Positions 22,020 through 34,300 of a stretch of DNA of 64,000 bases are shown piece after piece. Numbering within the stretch: position 1 is the stretch's first letter; each line of letters begins with the position of its first letter. The translations under genes and the position numbers were made by a program. The notes beneath the pieces are model-generated. The model saw only the letters and a list, made by a program, of their open reading frames with translations, was not told where the DNA came from and ran no database searches. The stretch comes from Owenia fusiformis (Eukaryota > Annelida > Polychaeta > Sabellida > Oweniidae): positions 2,923,341-2,987,340 of the forward strand of contig CAIIXF020000008.1 in assembly GCA_903813345.2 (NCBI GenBank), written 5' to 3'.

Positions 22020-24300
22020 TATACCCCGAGGTCGTTAGGCAATGTAGACCATGCCCTAACGACAAAAATAAACAAATTACTAAATTTTGTGTAGTTTTGA
22101 ATTTCAAACTCGACAGTTTTTCGCTTATTTCATGTTATCCCCGGGCATCAATTTGCAGACTACGTTCAAAATAGACATTACTAAATGCATCACTGAATGC
22201 GATGCTTACATAAATCGTTCATCCTTTCTTTGATACACAGTTGAGAAGTAGAAAATAATGCACCAACCTTAGTTTTCTGTTCAATCGCGGCCATTGATTT
22301 ATTGGATAAATCAGTGAACGTAGCCGTCCAGCCTCGTTTTCAGAGGTGGCGTAACCGTCATGCTATAGCAGGGTGATATAAACCAAAATGGTTTAAACTT
22401 TATATGGGGCCTTCAAAGCAACATGTAAACAGACATGTTTACTGAAAACTAGTATTCAATATCCAGGTATATGTGACATACATACATGACATACATTACT
22501 TTATTCAGAACATATTCTACTGTATTTCGGAATAAACATGTCAGCATAGGCGGAGTTGTTTATCCCTCGGGATATTCCCTATATCAAAAACCTCCCAGTG
22601 CATAGCCCCTATATATACGTTATTAAACCACACTTAAGTAGCAACACAATAGAATGGACTTTGTTTTATTTTTAAGAATATCCAGCTATAATAAAGAGGA
22701 GTGCATTATTTTTCTATCGTATTTCAGAAATGTACACTTGGCAAGCTATCCAAAACCAGTGTGGCACAAAAGACAATTGACTGTCACATGCTGTGCACTA
22801 AAGCTGAACTAATTATATATATTCACTCTTTCAATATTTGAATAGTAAACACAAAAGAAATCCAATTTTAAACTCTATATACCCTGTTAAATGCAATACA
22901 CTGAAGCTGAACTAATTACACCCACTCACTTCTAAAAACACTTACCTCATAGGCAATACTTAACTTATAACTACTTACCTTTGATAAGAGTCAGTGCCCA
23001 GTGTGTGGTTTAAGTTAGATAAACAATTCGTTGTGGGTCTTAGTTAAAAGAAAATAATGGTCTCGGAGCTTTGCCCCTTGGCCATAATTTTTCCTAATCG
23101 CCGATGAGTATTTTGTTCAAAATTGAATACAATTTTAAACAATATACTCAATCGGCCGGGCACCGAAGAAAAAGTTAAAAATCGGGGCAAATGAGACCAC
23201 GGCAATAGTGATGCGAGAGGAAACTGACTTATCAGGAAGTAAAAGCTATTGAAAACAGGGTTAGTTTAGTGAATTACCCATTTGAACCTGATCCCCACGG
23301 AGAACAATCCTACATCATAGCGAACAGAAAATCTTCATTAAAAAACAAAAAGACCCAAGGACTCAAGATCTCAATAACACTTCCAGAGTCAAAATGAAAC
23401 AAATGTAAATACAACTATCAAGAATTGAGCCGAACTGTACCAAGTCAGACTCAGCAAATTGTAAGAATTGAAAAAGGGACAGTAAACCCAAATCTCAGAG
23501 TTCATAAGAATGGCAAATGTTTGAGTCAACTATACCCTTAGCCAACATTATTACGGAGAACATAAAATTCAATTACTGCCTAAAGGAAACTATGGCTTGT
23601 TTTCAATGATTTATTATGGAATCAGCCTGAAAGATGCCAAGTAAAAAATTGTTCAATGGAAGTCAGGTTTATAAAATTTCAATATCCTTGCCAAGTGGCG
23701 GAACTCCAATGTTAAACCAAATGATTTTTAACATACTCTCAATGTCTCAACAATTACTGACATTCTGACAAAAATTGAGTCTGATTTATTGCGAGATTTA
23801 AATTGTAACTGAAGTTGACTGTTCTGCACCTTTGATCACATTTAAAACAAATGACAATCATGATTTAATATCTACCACTTGCGTATCATTTATGTGTTTT
23901 TTTTGGTCCAGTTAAATTTTTTTGGAGTTTGTGTGTATAAGGTGCAACATTCAATAAGTTATGAATCTTTAATAACATATGGCCTCTATCTCTCGAGTCT
24001 GCCATCAACGTTCTTTAAACTTTAATCGAAATCCACAAAGTATTAAGGAAAACAAATATTATCATGTTAAAATTAAATAAACATGGCTATTTATTGTATC
24101 ATACACTATCTGTACAATGTAAAATGTGTAGCAATCAATCCTATCACTTTTGGCAGTGCATATAATGCATTCTTCACACAGGTAACATCACACAACAATG
24201 ATAAATTATTCCCAAAAAATCTTGTTTGGTTCAATTTAATTTTAATGATTTGATAATGATTTTAGTGACATCTATTTAGCTTTATCAAAGTTCTGTCTTT
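22020..24300. other. Intergenic, no gene recognised; small hairpins
   Basis: Contains a hairpin at 22030-22065 (GTCGTTAGGCA...TGCCCTAACGAC) and an inverted pair at about 23055-23205 (TGGTCTCGGAGCTTTGCCCC against GGGGCAAATGAGACCA). A short open stretch at 23272-23397 is followed by stops and is not supported as coding. Otherwise nothing is seen. Confidence 0.5.
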
Positions 24301-24308
24301 AGTGTTTG

Positions 24309-24314
24309 TTTATT
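24309..24314 (-). terminator. Poly(A) signal candidate for the 66-aa gene
   Basis: AATAAA on the minus strand (TTTATT on plus), about 105 bp past the stop codon at 24417-24419. Confidence 0.5.
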
Positions 24315-24416
24315 CTTTACTTGACTGGATGGAAATTATAAAATGTTCCAATGTTGCATATTCTAAGAGAGGCGAAGGTTCCAAAATTGTTAATATTTCC
24401 TAAGTGTTGTTTGTTG

Positions 24417-25381
24417 TTAATGTCCATCCTCTGTGATTGGGTCGAAATGGGAGTCTGAAAATAGACAAAAATACTCATGGTGTGATTTTCAAAGTCTGGC
24501 CCATCATAATTTAACTTACAAAGTATCGAATATGAAGAAATCCTTAATATTTTTACGTTTTATTTGAGGTAGGAAAAGAATTTGGTAGGTCAAAATATTT
24601 TTTCTTACTTTTTCATAACATCAACAATGACAATGTACTTTTAATAGAGGAGTTGCTGTATAAATTGATAAATAGATGGCAGAAGAGGTTTTGGTCAGGT
24701 CAGAATATTCTTCATAATATGCAGACACTTGACAAACCCTCCCCCCCAAATTTGGAATTGATTAGTAACTTACGTTTTCGGTTTCTACGGATGGCATCCC
24801 ACTGTGCTACATTTGATGGTGAACTGACTGAAATTATAAATGTATAACTTTAATATAATTAAAATAATCAAGGTAAAAACATTCACTTAGCACAGAGAAG
24901 AGTGAATCATAAAATAAAATCATCAGATCAAGCTGAGGTCCGGGCAGAAAATGCCACTCAGTGCCTCAACTTGTGCAATATTTCCATTCCTTAACATGCC
25001 CAGAAATACATGAACCACAACCATGTATTATTAAGGTAGAGTGTCTTTTCTACCCTAGAATTATGTGATTAGTTTTAGATAAAGATATCTCATTGAAAGG
25101 ACAAGTTTTTAGAATTTTACTGATTGCATTTTGCACCACTGGGATGGTTTCAGACTGCTAAAGCACTTAAACTTAACTCTGCTGTATGAATAGCTCAATA
25201 TGAACCTACCTGATTGTGTGACTTTCATGAATATAGGAAGGCAGATCAACCAACTGTATGTCATGTAACGAACAAAGCGCCCATGCTTCCAGTGGAACTT
25301 CCAAGGAATTCTGCTCATTTTCCCAAAAACTGTGTATGGGTACTTCATCGTGGCTCCGAACTTGTCACTCATGGTTGCTAT
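24417..25381 (-). CDS. Small basic single-pass membrane protein, 66 aa, two coding exons
   Basis: Coding exon 1 is 25210-25372 (exon begins at an acceptor, 25381, so a 5' UTR exon lies upstream), coding exon 2 is 24417-24454; the join is phase 1 with ATCAG|GTAGGT and TTTTCAG. The start ATG has a good context (ACCATGA). The protein starts MSDKFGATMKYPYTVFGKMS, has a basic/aromatic middle (WKFHWKHGRFVRYMTYSW), a short hydrophobic segment at about residues 38-50 (YSWLICLPIFM) and an acidic end (DPITEDGH). Size, charge and one TM segment are like small inner mitochondrial membrane proteins, but I do not recognise the family. Splice signals, Kozak and poly(A) signal together make it believable. 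It is surrounded by transposon debris. Confidence 0.65.
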
Positions 25382-25436
25382 CTGGAGATATATAAGGAAA
25401 AATGTAATAAGATTTTTTAACATTTTTAACATGTCA

Positions 25437-25515
25437 ACACCAGGACTAGACTATAGTCCTGTGAAGGTCACATTCTTTAACCTGTATGATTACAATATTG
25501 GAGAATAATCCATGC
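25437..25515. mobile_element. Solo terminal fragment of the 57018-57621 MITE family
   Basis: CCAGGACTA...CTATAGTCCTG followed by CCTGTATGATTACAATATTG closely matches the arm of the element at 57018-57621. Only one arm is present. Confidence 0.65.
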
Positions 25516-25559
25516 ATCCTTCACTAAAAAACCTACCTCAATAAGATGTTTCACTGTTT

Positions 25560-26560
25560 TAAAACCATTTTTATGGTGGGAAGTTGCCAGGCGCTTTCCA
25601 AGATGTAAAGTTAAAATGATATCAGGAACATACAGGATAGGTAATTACGGACAACCAATGTCTGAACGAGTATGTTTATTAGGTAGAGATTAAAAGGTGG
25701 ATTGGATCGAGTGTTTTGGATTCATGTAAAAGGTGGATTGGATCGGGAATCTTCAAAATATGGAATTTATTATAAGATTTTTTTCTGTTGATCTCCCTCT
25801 AAGCAATTTCCCTCTACAGGTTCCTTTGAGAAATCAGAACAAAGTAATGACAAATACATACTCCAATTAGTTCATGGATTAACTGCTTTCCCTTGTAAAA
25901 CAACTTTTGTAAGATAACATATACATAGATCTGTTGATAAAAGCTGTCAGTCAAATTGATGTGTGAATGTTCGCTAGACATTCTGCTATGTTCAGTTTGG
26001 ATTGAAAACAGATGATATGGATTTTCAAACCTGTCTGGCTTATGATTTATGAAAAGTCTAAAATTACCCTTGGAATGAAAATAAGATTGTGTATCAGAAA
26101 GCAGGTACCAGGTCACCCTTAGGCCTTCTAGCCCACCCAAGCAAAATAATATTACATCTATTATTTGACATTGTGGAAGTTAGAAGAGCATTACAATCTT
26201 CTTAGAGGGAGATTAATAGAACTTTTTAAGGAAAATCCATATTTTGAAGATTCCCAATCCAATCCACCTTTTACATGAATCCAATCCACTCGATCCAATC
26301 CACCTTTTAATCTCTACCGTTTATTATGCAATTTAAATGTCACTGAAGACGTACAGCATGTACTACTATTGTGCCCAGCGTATTTGGATATAAGATACAA
26401 TTTATTAAGTGAATTATATTAACTAGGAGTCAACAACCTTCGTGAATTCATGTTTCATTTTCGGTGGAGGGACTCATTAATTCATATCCATGTAGTTAAA
26501 TCTGCAATCGAATCAGTCAATCAGCAGGATGAGGAAATTAACTTTTCAACAGTCAAGATT
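25560..26560 (+). pseudogene. LINE ORF2 C-terminal fragment split by a MITE
   Basis: Reading across 25560-25681 gives WEVARRFPRCKVKMISGTYR and NYGQPMSERVCLL; after the inserted element (25682-26318) the frame resumes with CNLNVTEDVQHVLLLCPAY. Together they show the C-x2-C...H-x4-C zinc finger typical of a LINE C terminus, cut in two between the first cysteines. A further frame (about 26450-26520) may continue it. Confidence 0.7.
25682..26318. mobile_element. Merlin-like MITE, 637 bp, 8-bp target duplication
   Basis: The ends GGTAGAGATTAAAAGGTGGA and its complement are perfect and the arms match for about 115 bp (two GGTGGATTGGAT motifs in each). GTTTATTA flanks both ends (25674-25681 and 26319-26326). 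An 8-bp duplication with TIRs starting GG is characteristic of the Merlin superfamily. No transposase frame is present. Confidence 0.85.
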
Positions 26561-26964
26561 CCTCCATCTACTGGTACATCGAGGCTCTGTTGTCAGGGGG
26601 CTTCCCCTTTAGCCATCTTGAAAACAGATGCAAGAGTTCTCGATGGAGAAGGCAAAGTTGAGCCTCCAAAGCAAGAAATTAAGACACGATTCTGATAAAA
26701 AAGCTCTCCTATTTCCATGTAAAAATGTTAGGTGACAGAGTAACTGAAAAAGAAGTAGTCTTTTCCGGTGCACATCACATTGACCAATCAAAGGACCAGC
26801 AGAAAATAACTAAGGATATAACATGGCAGAGAAGCATCCACACACTTTATAAGCCAAACTAGAAGTATCTATTATTGCATAATGATATTTTAATTTCTTA
26901 TTTTTTAGGTTTTACTGACGCAATTAAGGCTCAGCTGGAAAGTAACATTTTCGTAAAAATTGCT

Positions 26965-27295
26965 ATACCTGCACATGTTATTTTCTGGTACAAAATTAAG
27001 TATGAAGGCATGTGTATATTTCCTTGCTTTTTTCAGGAACGTATCATTACACTGTTTACTTTTAGTAAACCTGGAAACAGATCGATGGTAGCTCCTGTGT
27101 TGTCTGGAAACTTTGAAAGAAAATTTGGAAAATGGAAAGTGTGAAATATCAGAATTTCCTGGAGTTCCCATTGAACTCCTACAAGATATTCTAAAAGAAG
27201 ACAGTGTAATGATACTTTCCTGAAAAAAGCAAGAAAATTGACACATGTCTTCATCCTTTATTTTGTACCAGCAAATAACATGTGCATGTAGAGTC
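26965..27295. mobile_element. Hairpin MITE
   Basis: About 100 bp at 26968 (CTGCACATGTTATTTTCTGG and onward) returns as an imperfect inverted copy ending near 27290; the loop is about 120 bp. No coding capacity. Confidence 0.75.
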
Positions 27296-27467
27296 AGTAC
27301 GTCTATTTCCAAACACCCCCATCAAAAAATGTAGTTAGCTTGGCTGTATTGCACATCTATGCTATGATTCTATATATATTATGTGTATTATCCACTGTAG
27401 AATGCATTTGCAGAAAAAATTATGAAAAATTGTAAAAAATATCTGGGTTATTCCATTTTTACTACAG

Positions 27468-27755
27468 GGTATTTTAGGGGGGTAATTCCGAACAGGAGTT
27501 TTTTTGGGGGGTAAATCCGAACACTTGCATGGGGGTAATTCCAAACACTTAACTTAAACTTAATTGTTTTAATTATTAGATTGATGGTATATCATTATAT
27601 GGTACCCTTAACTTATGATACTGGATCCTGTCACCCCTGCATATCAAGAAACCCAAATTTAAATCATTTATTACTGACATTTATTTATTTAAACGCACAG
27701 AGTTTGTGGGGGTAATTCCAAACACTAGCATGGGGGTAATTCCGAACACCTAAAT
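27468..27755. repeat. Scattered GGGGTAATTCCGAACAC repeats
   Basis: At least five copies of GGGGGTAATTCC(G/A)AACAC occur in two clusters (27474-27548 and 27709-27752) separated by AT-rich DNA. Possibly the two ends of a small element with direct-repeat ends. Confidence 0.6.
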
Positions 27756-27799
27756 CATCATAATTGATTATTTTATTGTAAGATTGTTGGTATACATCA

Positions 27800-30300
27800 T
27801 TATATTGTATCATTCAGGCTATAAATATTATGTAGAGGTAGTAGAGGTACTATTATTCAATTCAATGATCTGCTTGCCATTATTTGGAACCCGTTCGTGT
27901 TTACCCCCCTGTTTGGATTTGGACGTATTGACTCTATATCAATTTTTACCAAAATGTTATTTTCCAGCTGTACCTAAACAGTGAAATTGACTAATACAAG
28001 TTGAGTGACAAAAAATTGCGAAGTGACAGTTTGAAAGAATAAATTCAATGTTGAACTTAAGTATGATATTATCAGAAATTTGTGTGAAATTCAATGGTCT
28101 CGCTGTGATCAAAATGAAATAAACTTCTTGATCAATTCATTTTTTAATGATTTTCAAATCTTCACATTTTACATTCATCAATAATTCATAATGAAGGAAA
28201 TCAAAAATTCTTATGAAACTTGCACAAAGTTGGGATTATATGTTCGGCTATAGAAAGATTTATGGAAAGATCATGACAACGGCGGAATTATCAAGATATA
28301 CGTAAAATAATACTTCACCTTCAGGATCGTAACAATTTTCAAGATGGCGACCTATGGTAATCAGGTCCTATAAATAATGAGAGCAATATAATTCGATATA
28401 TTGAATCCGTGGTTAATAGATATCTTAAAAATATTGGAATTGGAAAAACTAACTGCTTGTATCCACCGTTAGGATGCTGGACAAAATAAACTGACAACGA
28501 AATAATGGAACAAAATTATCTTATAAGACCTGTCTAACCAAAGTGACGTCATTTTTTGCGGGAAATTCAAAACTATCTAGCTACATTATAATCCGCTTAA
28601 GCGAAATAATCTAAGAGATCCTCCTGCTATTTATTGGACTCATCCAAGACGTGATCATTACCATTGGTTGGACTTAAAGTGGTCGTATTTGAAAAGTATC
28701 TGGGTAACTCACTTAGGCTTTATACTCATTTTTTATCGTTGATTCATTTGAATTGTTTACTGTCCATAGACAAAACTTAAATCTTGGACTGTTTGATAAT
28801 TCCTTGGCCTTACCTTGTTCTTAATATTCGTAATATTATGCTTTAACATGTACGGGTATAAACATCAGAAATGATGTCACCTGTTAAACCGTTTATAATA
28901 TGTACTGTATTTTATTATATTATAAAGAATAAATTGAAATTGAAAATGATTTCGAACAGCTGACAAGTGCTGAAATAATTTATACGGCCCTCCATAAGTT
29001 TGGCAACCGAACTTTCCTTTTAGGGATCATACACCAAAGCTTCTTTAAACGTTTTGCGATTCAATAAATCATCAAATTTATCATAAATTTCCGAAGTATC
29101 GTAATTAAGGGACAAAATTTAGATTTGAACATTGACATGATATTAATATCCAATGAAAATTTCCAGTTACCAAACCGTAATGGAGGAGTGTACAATAAAG
29201 CGATAGGGTGACTGACAGTGACTAGTATTACAAAGATACTATTATTAACACACCTGCCTCCATTAGCATTAACACAAAACAAAATATTTATATAATTATA
29301 TGTTGTTTATTATATAAATACAAATAATATATAAACATATAGAATTTTAAAAAATTGTTCTAAACATATACATGTTATGTTACACATCAGTGTTACTTCT
29401 GACTGACAGCATTTGCAGTTTCATGAGCTTGGAACCTCCAAAGAAACCAAGGCAAATGAAACTTAGGTTGGTTTTCTTAGGACCAATACATCGGTCTGCC
29501 TATCTTGTTAAAGGCCCCGTGCAAAATTTGAAAGTGGATTTTAATCATCCAAGCTGTAAGACATTAAAATTAATTCGGGCCTCATATCGAAACTTTTGAA
29601 AAAAAAATGTTTAGTTTGAATTTCCCGCCATTTTGGCAACCAGTTTAGACACATGTACATATTTTGGTTTGAAAGTTATACTTGGAAGTCAATAAGGAAG
29701 TGAGAATACAAAAATGAGTGTATGAGATAAGTAGTAGGCTTAAAGGACTATATCAGCTTTTATCAACTTGACGTACTCAAAAAAGTTGTATAGGGTACAT
29801 GGATTTAAATTGATTCTTTGTAACATAAAAGGGGTGGTCCGGTAATAAAACCTTTTGGTGGCCATGTCTTTAACTATTCAATTTAATAGTTAATTATACA
29901 AGTTTAATGGTTACTATACAATTTTTAATAGTTAACTATAAAATTTCTCTATCGGAACCAGACATATTCCAGCCTAAAACTAAGAAGAAATTAGTCGTTT
30001 TCTTGTTTAATCAAATAACTGATTCATTTCAGTAAATGATTGTCACCCGAAGCCGTACATTGAATGGTTGTGCCGTCTTATTAGCCATAAGGTCATCATT
30101 TGAAGTGTACGTGGGTGTTAGTATAGCCTTGAACGGTTTTAAATGAGATACTTCTGTGTGTGTTTACTGATAATGTTGTTTGTATCCGAAATGTCACGAC
30201 GGGACAATCATACATTTTAGTCCAGAAACGTTCCCACTTTCAGGCAAATGTTCCGTATTACTTCTTCATCCTACAGCTTAGATTTATGTCGAAGATTCTC
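27800..30300. other. Intergenic, no gene recognised
   Basis: AT-rich, with several short frames of no recognisable content. Isolated motifs AAGATGGCGACC (28342) and CCCGCCATTTTGG (29626) recur here as in nearby arrays. Confidence 0.4.
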
Positions 30301-30309
30301 TCATACCGT

Positions 30310-30525
30310 TTAGCACAACGGTGTCCCACCTTGCACATTCTGCGCACACGTCATGGGCAACTTCAGTCCCTTCTCAAATATCTCTGTGAATGCGTTACAC
30401 CAGCTAATGCACACGGAAAACGGGCTGCATATGATGTAGAAAAACGAACAGAAGAACGCGATCGGAAACGCCAAGAAAATCAAGATCAGGATCCACACAA
30501 TACTCCAGCACCAGCCTGCTCCCAT
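30310..30525 (-). CDS. Small cysteine/aromatic-rich membrane protein, 71 aa, single exon
   Basis: Frame starts MGAGWCWSIVWILILIFLAF, continues with a second hydrophobic stretch (FFCSFFYIICSPFSVCISW) and ends with a polar tail LPMTCAQNVQGGTPLC before the stop. This looks like one long or two short TM segments with a cytosolic cysteine tail. The stretch has clearly higher GC content than its AT-rich surroundings, as real exons here do, while the overlapping plus-strand frame (30160-30600) has no protein-like pattern. The pattern reminds me of a conserved small metazoan membrane protein, but I cannot name the family. A 5' UTR exon further up is possible. Confidence 0.55.
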   Translation of the reverse strand: MGAGWCWSIVWILILIFLAFPIAFFCSFFYIICSPFSVCISWCNAFTEIFEKGLKLPMTCAQNVQGGTPLC

Positions 30526-31319
30526 GATTATTGTATCTTAGTGGTGGTCGTGTACGGCTTGTTTGGCTTTATGCTATACTACTTAAGATTTATGGCCTAA
30601 AAATACACATAATATGTCCATGTATAACGCAAAAAGATAAGTTAACAAGTTGTACCAAATGCTGATCAAGTCATCGTGCGGCCCTGTTAAGATTTGATTG
30701 TGCCTAGAAATTACTTGCCGATCTCTGAACTATGTATGGTCATCCCTTTGAACATATTGGGATATCCAGTATATATTTACAAGAAATATATCTATTTGTT
30801 TTCACTGGCAAATGGTACACGTTCATTGTGATATCACTTCATGAATACCAGATCCATCTCTACCGATCCTCGGGTCTAGATCGAGATCGAAAGTACTGAA
30901 TCAAATAAATCAAATAAATAACTTAGATACCTACCTTATATGCGATTGAAATTTCAATCTCACGGTTTTTGATGCCTTTCTAACTGATCTTTTTGATATC
31001 TCGTGACTTGAATGGTTTGTTTTTATAGTACATGTACATGCATATCATGTGATGATGAGAGTGAAAGGCGGTTGAAAGTTGACACCGGGTCATCGATCCA
31101 TATTCTAGTCTTCTAGAGCAACGATTTCACACTTTTAGCTCGTGTGTCTTAAGGCTGTCTACTATGGGGACTTTGTGGAGGGGATCTACCTCATTTCTGA
31201 TGTGATTTTCAGAGATGGAGAGCGGTCGTACTTTTATCGGGCGCTAAAAGTTATGTGTTTGAGCGATCGTAGTTTTATTGCATTTCGTAATCCGGTAGAC
31301 TTTTAAACGCGGAAGTAAA

Positions 31320-34300
31320 ATGAAGTTGTCTACTATTTTTGGTAGTTTGTTATCTCTTTTATTAACTCAAATAACGTTTATTTGCTGTGAATATAAGCTA
31401 AAAAATATTGTTATACCAGAGCTCAAAGAAGGAAACCCTTTTAAAGTATTTACTGATAGCGAAATTGCTCAATACGATGGTACAAATGTGAGTGATAATT
31501 TTATTTTTTGCATGTTGTACAAAAACTTTCAAGTTCGGTATTTTGACCATGGTCAACGCTGTGCACATGGTTTCGAAAGAGAATATTGTCCCCATTTAAT
31601 ATAGTAGTTTATATAAAATACACGTGTCATTTACAATATGACTTATTAGCTAAATCATCAACTACAGGGCCACGCCCACATTCCTATCAAAGGCAATAAC
31701 TAACAGAGCATATACTGTACTCCCGGTATGTTTTGCGTACAATCTAGTTTCGTGCTTTTTAATCTTCGCGAAATTTTTAATTACCTGGGACTTCATTGAA
31801 TTTCATGTTTTGAAAAACGTTGTCCAGTGTTATAAGGCAATAAATGGGATACATTTTTTAAGATTCGCCAGATTTAATTGCAGCGAAATCGTGTTTTCTC
31901 AAAATTTGCAAAATTAAAAATCACAAAATTAACCGGGAGTACAGTAATATGTAAGTGAAGGTGAAAGGTGCAGGTTGAAGGGTTTGTAACATTACATTCA
32001 ATCATGGGTCTAGTTGAAAGCCCATGATTCAATGGATCAACAAATTACATTTTCTCTAGAATTCACAAAAATGTAAATCATACAAATGTTTCAGGAGAAC
32101 AAACCAATCTATATGGGAGTAAAGGGCGTTGTGTTTGATGTCACATCAGGAAAAGGTACAGTGACTACACAGAACACAATGTGTCATATAGTGTTACTTC
32201 CTGCGAAAGCTATTTGGATTTTGATATAATAGCTTTCCCACGGAGCATTTGGACAGCTCAATGATCGTGACCTTTGAAATCGAATTAAGTCGATCCGCGG
32301 CTTACTTTCGGTCTCTAACTGTGTCTTACATCAGTATCATCAATCCGTGTAAGTATTGGAGCGCTGGAGTACTTCTTTTTCGATCAAGACTTATAATTTT
32401 TAGTCGAGTGAATCGTTTTACTGCCAAATTCCAATATGGCGGTTTCTGCTCGGACATTTTCGTAAATCTCCGGAGGTTGTCCGAACCTAACTAATTCAAA
32501 AACTTTCACTCGATGAACAATTTACAAGTCTTGATCGAAAAAGAAGTACTCCAGCGCTCCAATACTTACACGGATTGATGATACTGATGTAAGACACAGT
32601 TAGAGACCAAAAGTAAGCCGCGGATCGACTTAATTCGATTTCAAAGGTCACTATTGATCAGCTGTTCACTTCTCCGTTTGAGAGCCATAAGTTTCAAAAT
32701 CTAACATGGCTCTCGAAGTGAGTAAATATAGTGTACATGTATAGTATTATTAAACTTATCTAAGTTGTCTGTATCAATTTACATTCACCAAAGTGTATTT
32801 GAAAAGTAATGAATACTGTATGAGTTCCAGCTTTCAAATGTTATACAACATTGACTGTTAAAATATTTCTTTTTAAAACTTTATACTGCTATATTCAATT
32901 TAATTTTCCCTCTCAAGAGTCAATTCCATTTTATCCTGTTTTAGTTGATACTGTACGCCTGGTATTATTCGCGTGCGATTAACTTTCGCGCTTTTCGCGA
33001 GGGTGTTAAAATCGCGAAAAATTATCGTCGCGAAATTGCCAATTAAATCCCCGGGAATTTGTTTTTACCCGGGGCTCTGATGCATTTCGTTTTGTCTACT
33101 AGTTTGGATCGAGTTATAGTACTTCAATAGTACTGTGCAACTCCATGACTTTACTATGCGCATGCGCAGCAATGAAAGAGCACGTGCGCACAATTGTTCA
33201 CGTGATCGTAGCCTGCAATATGATTGGACATCATATACTGGGGAATCCCCGAATACGATAAAATACAGTATTCGCGAACTTTAATAGCCGTGAAACCGTG
33301 TTTTCGCAAAATTCGCGAAATTAAAGCTCGCGAATAATACCGGGCGTACAGTATTTATATTTCCCATTTCTCTTTAGGTTTCTATGGCAAAGGTCAGTCT
33401 TACAATGCATTGGTTGGACGTGATGCAAGTCGAGCTGTTGCTAAGATGTCATTAGAGCCTGAAGATATCAATTATAATCTGGTATGATAAATAGACCATG
33501 TTCTTTTGTGAACTCCTCTCTCTTGTAAACACCTCTCTCTTGTGAATACCACTCTCATGAACATCTCTCTCTCTCCTGCGAACATCTCTTTGTTCATGAA
33601 CACCTCTCTCTTGTGATTTCTCTCTCATGAACAGCTCTCTCTCTCTCTCTTGTGAACATCTCTCTCTTGGGAACACCTCTCTTTGAACCCCTGTCTGTAG
33701 TGAACACTTTCTTTTCTGAACAGCTCTGTAAGAAACACATTTCTGTTGTAGTAAACACATCTTCAGTGAAACCTCAAGTAAATGCCCATTAATTATGGCA
33801 ACCTCTGCTTGTAAATACCATCCTCCAGTTTTGTTTTCTGTTAACATCTATGATATCCAAATATTTCAGTAAGCTTTATTTTGCCATGTTTCATATTGCA
33901 TTATTCCATCAAATATACCCTTTCTTATAATTTACTACATTTCACTGTGCCTTGGTATATAATATTTCTTGATTTAAAAAAAGATTCACTCTATTTCAAC
34001 ATTCATACTCACAATTTTGTTTATAAATGTGTCTTCTCCATTTATAGTTCTAAAAAACTGTGAATTGTGTACATTATAAAATTATTTTTATTGAACATTT
34101 CTTGTTTGCTCATATCAAGATAAAAATTATTTGTTCCATATTTCATGTTTACTTTGATTCATTTGATTTAATAAGGGTCAATGTTTGCCTTTCAAATGTT
34201 ACCCTTTGTGCTTTTTCATCATATGCTAGGTTTCATTTCTAGTTTTGTTGGTACATGTAAATGGAGTTTTTAATTCCTTATTTTATGTCACCATCACAAG

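Noticed and set aside
30160-30600. Plus-strand 146-codon frame
   Set aside because: Opposite to the 71-aa membrane protein; composition is not protein-like and it appears to be its antisense shadow.
33452-33847. Minus-strand 131-codon frame rich in R and E
   Set aside because: Translation of a CT-rich minisatellite in a NENF intron.
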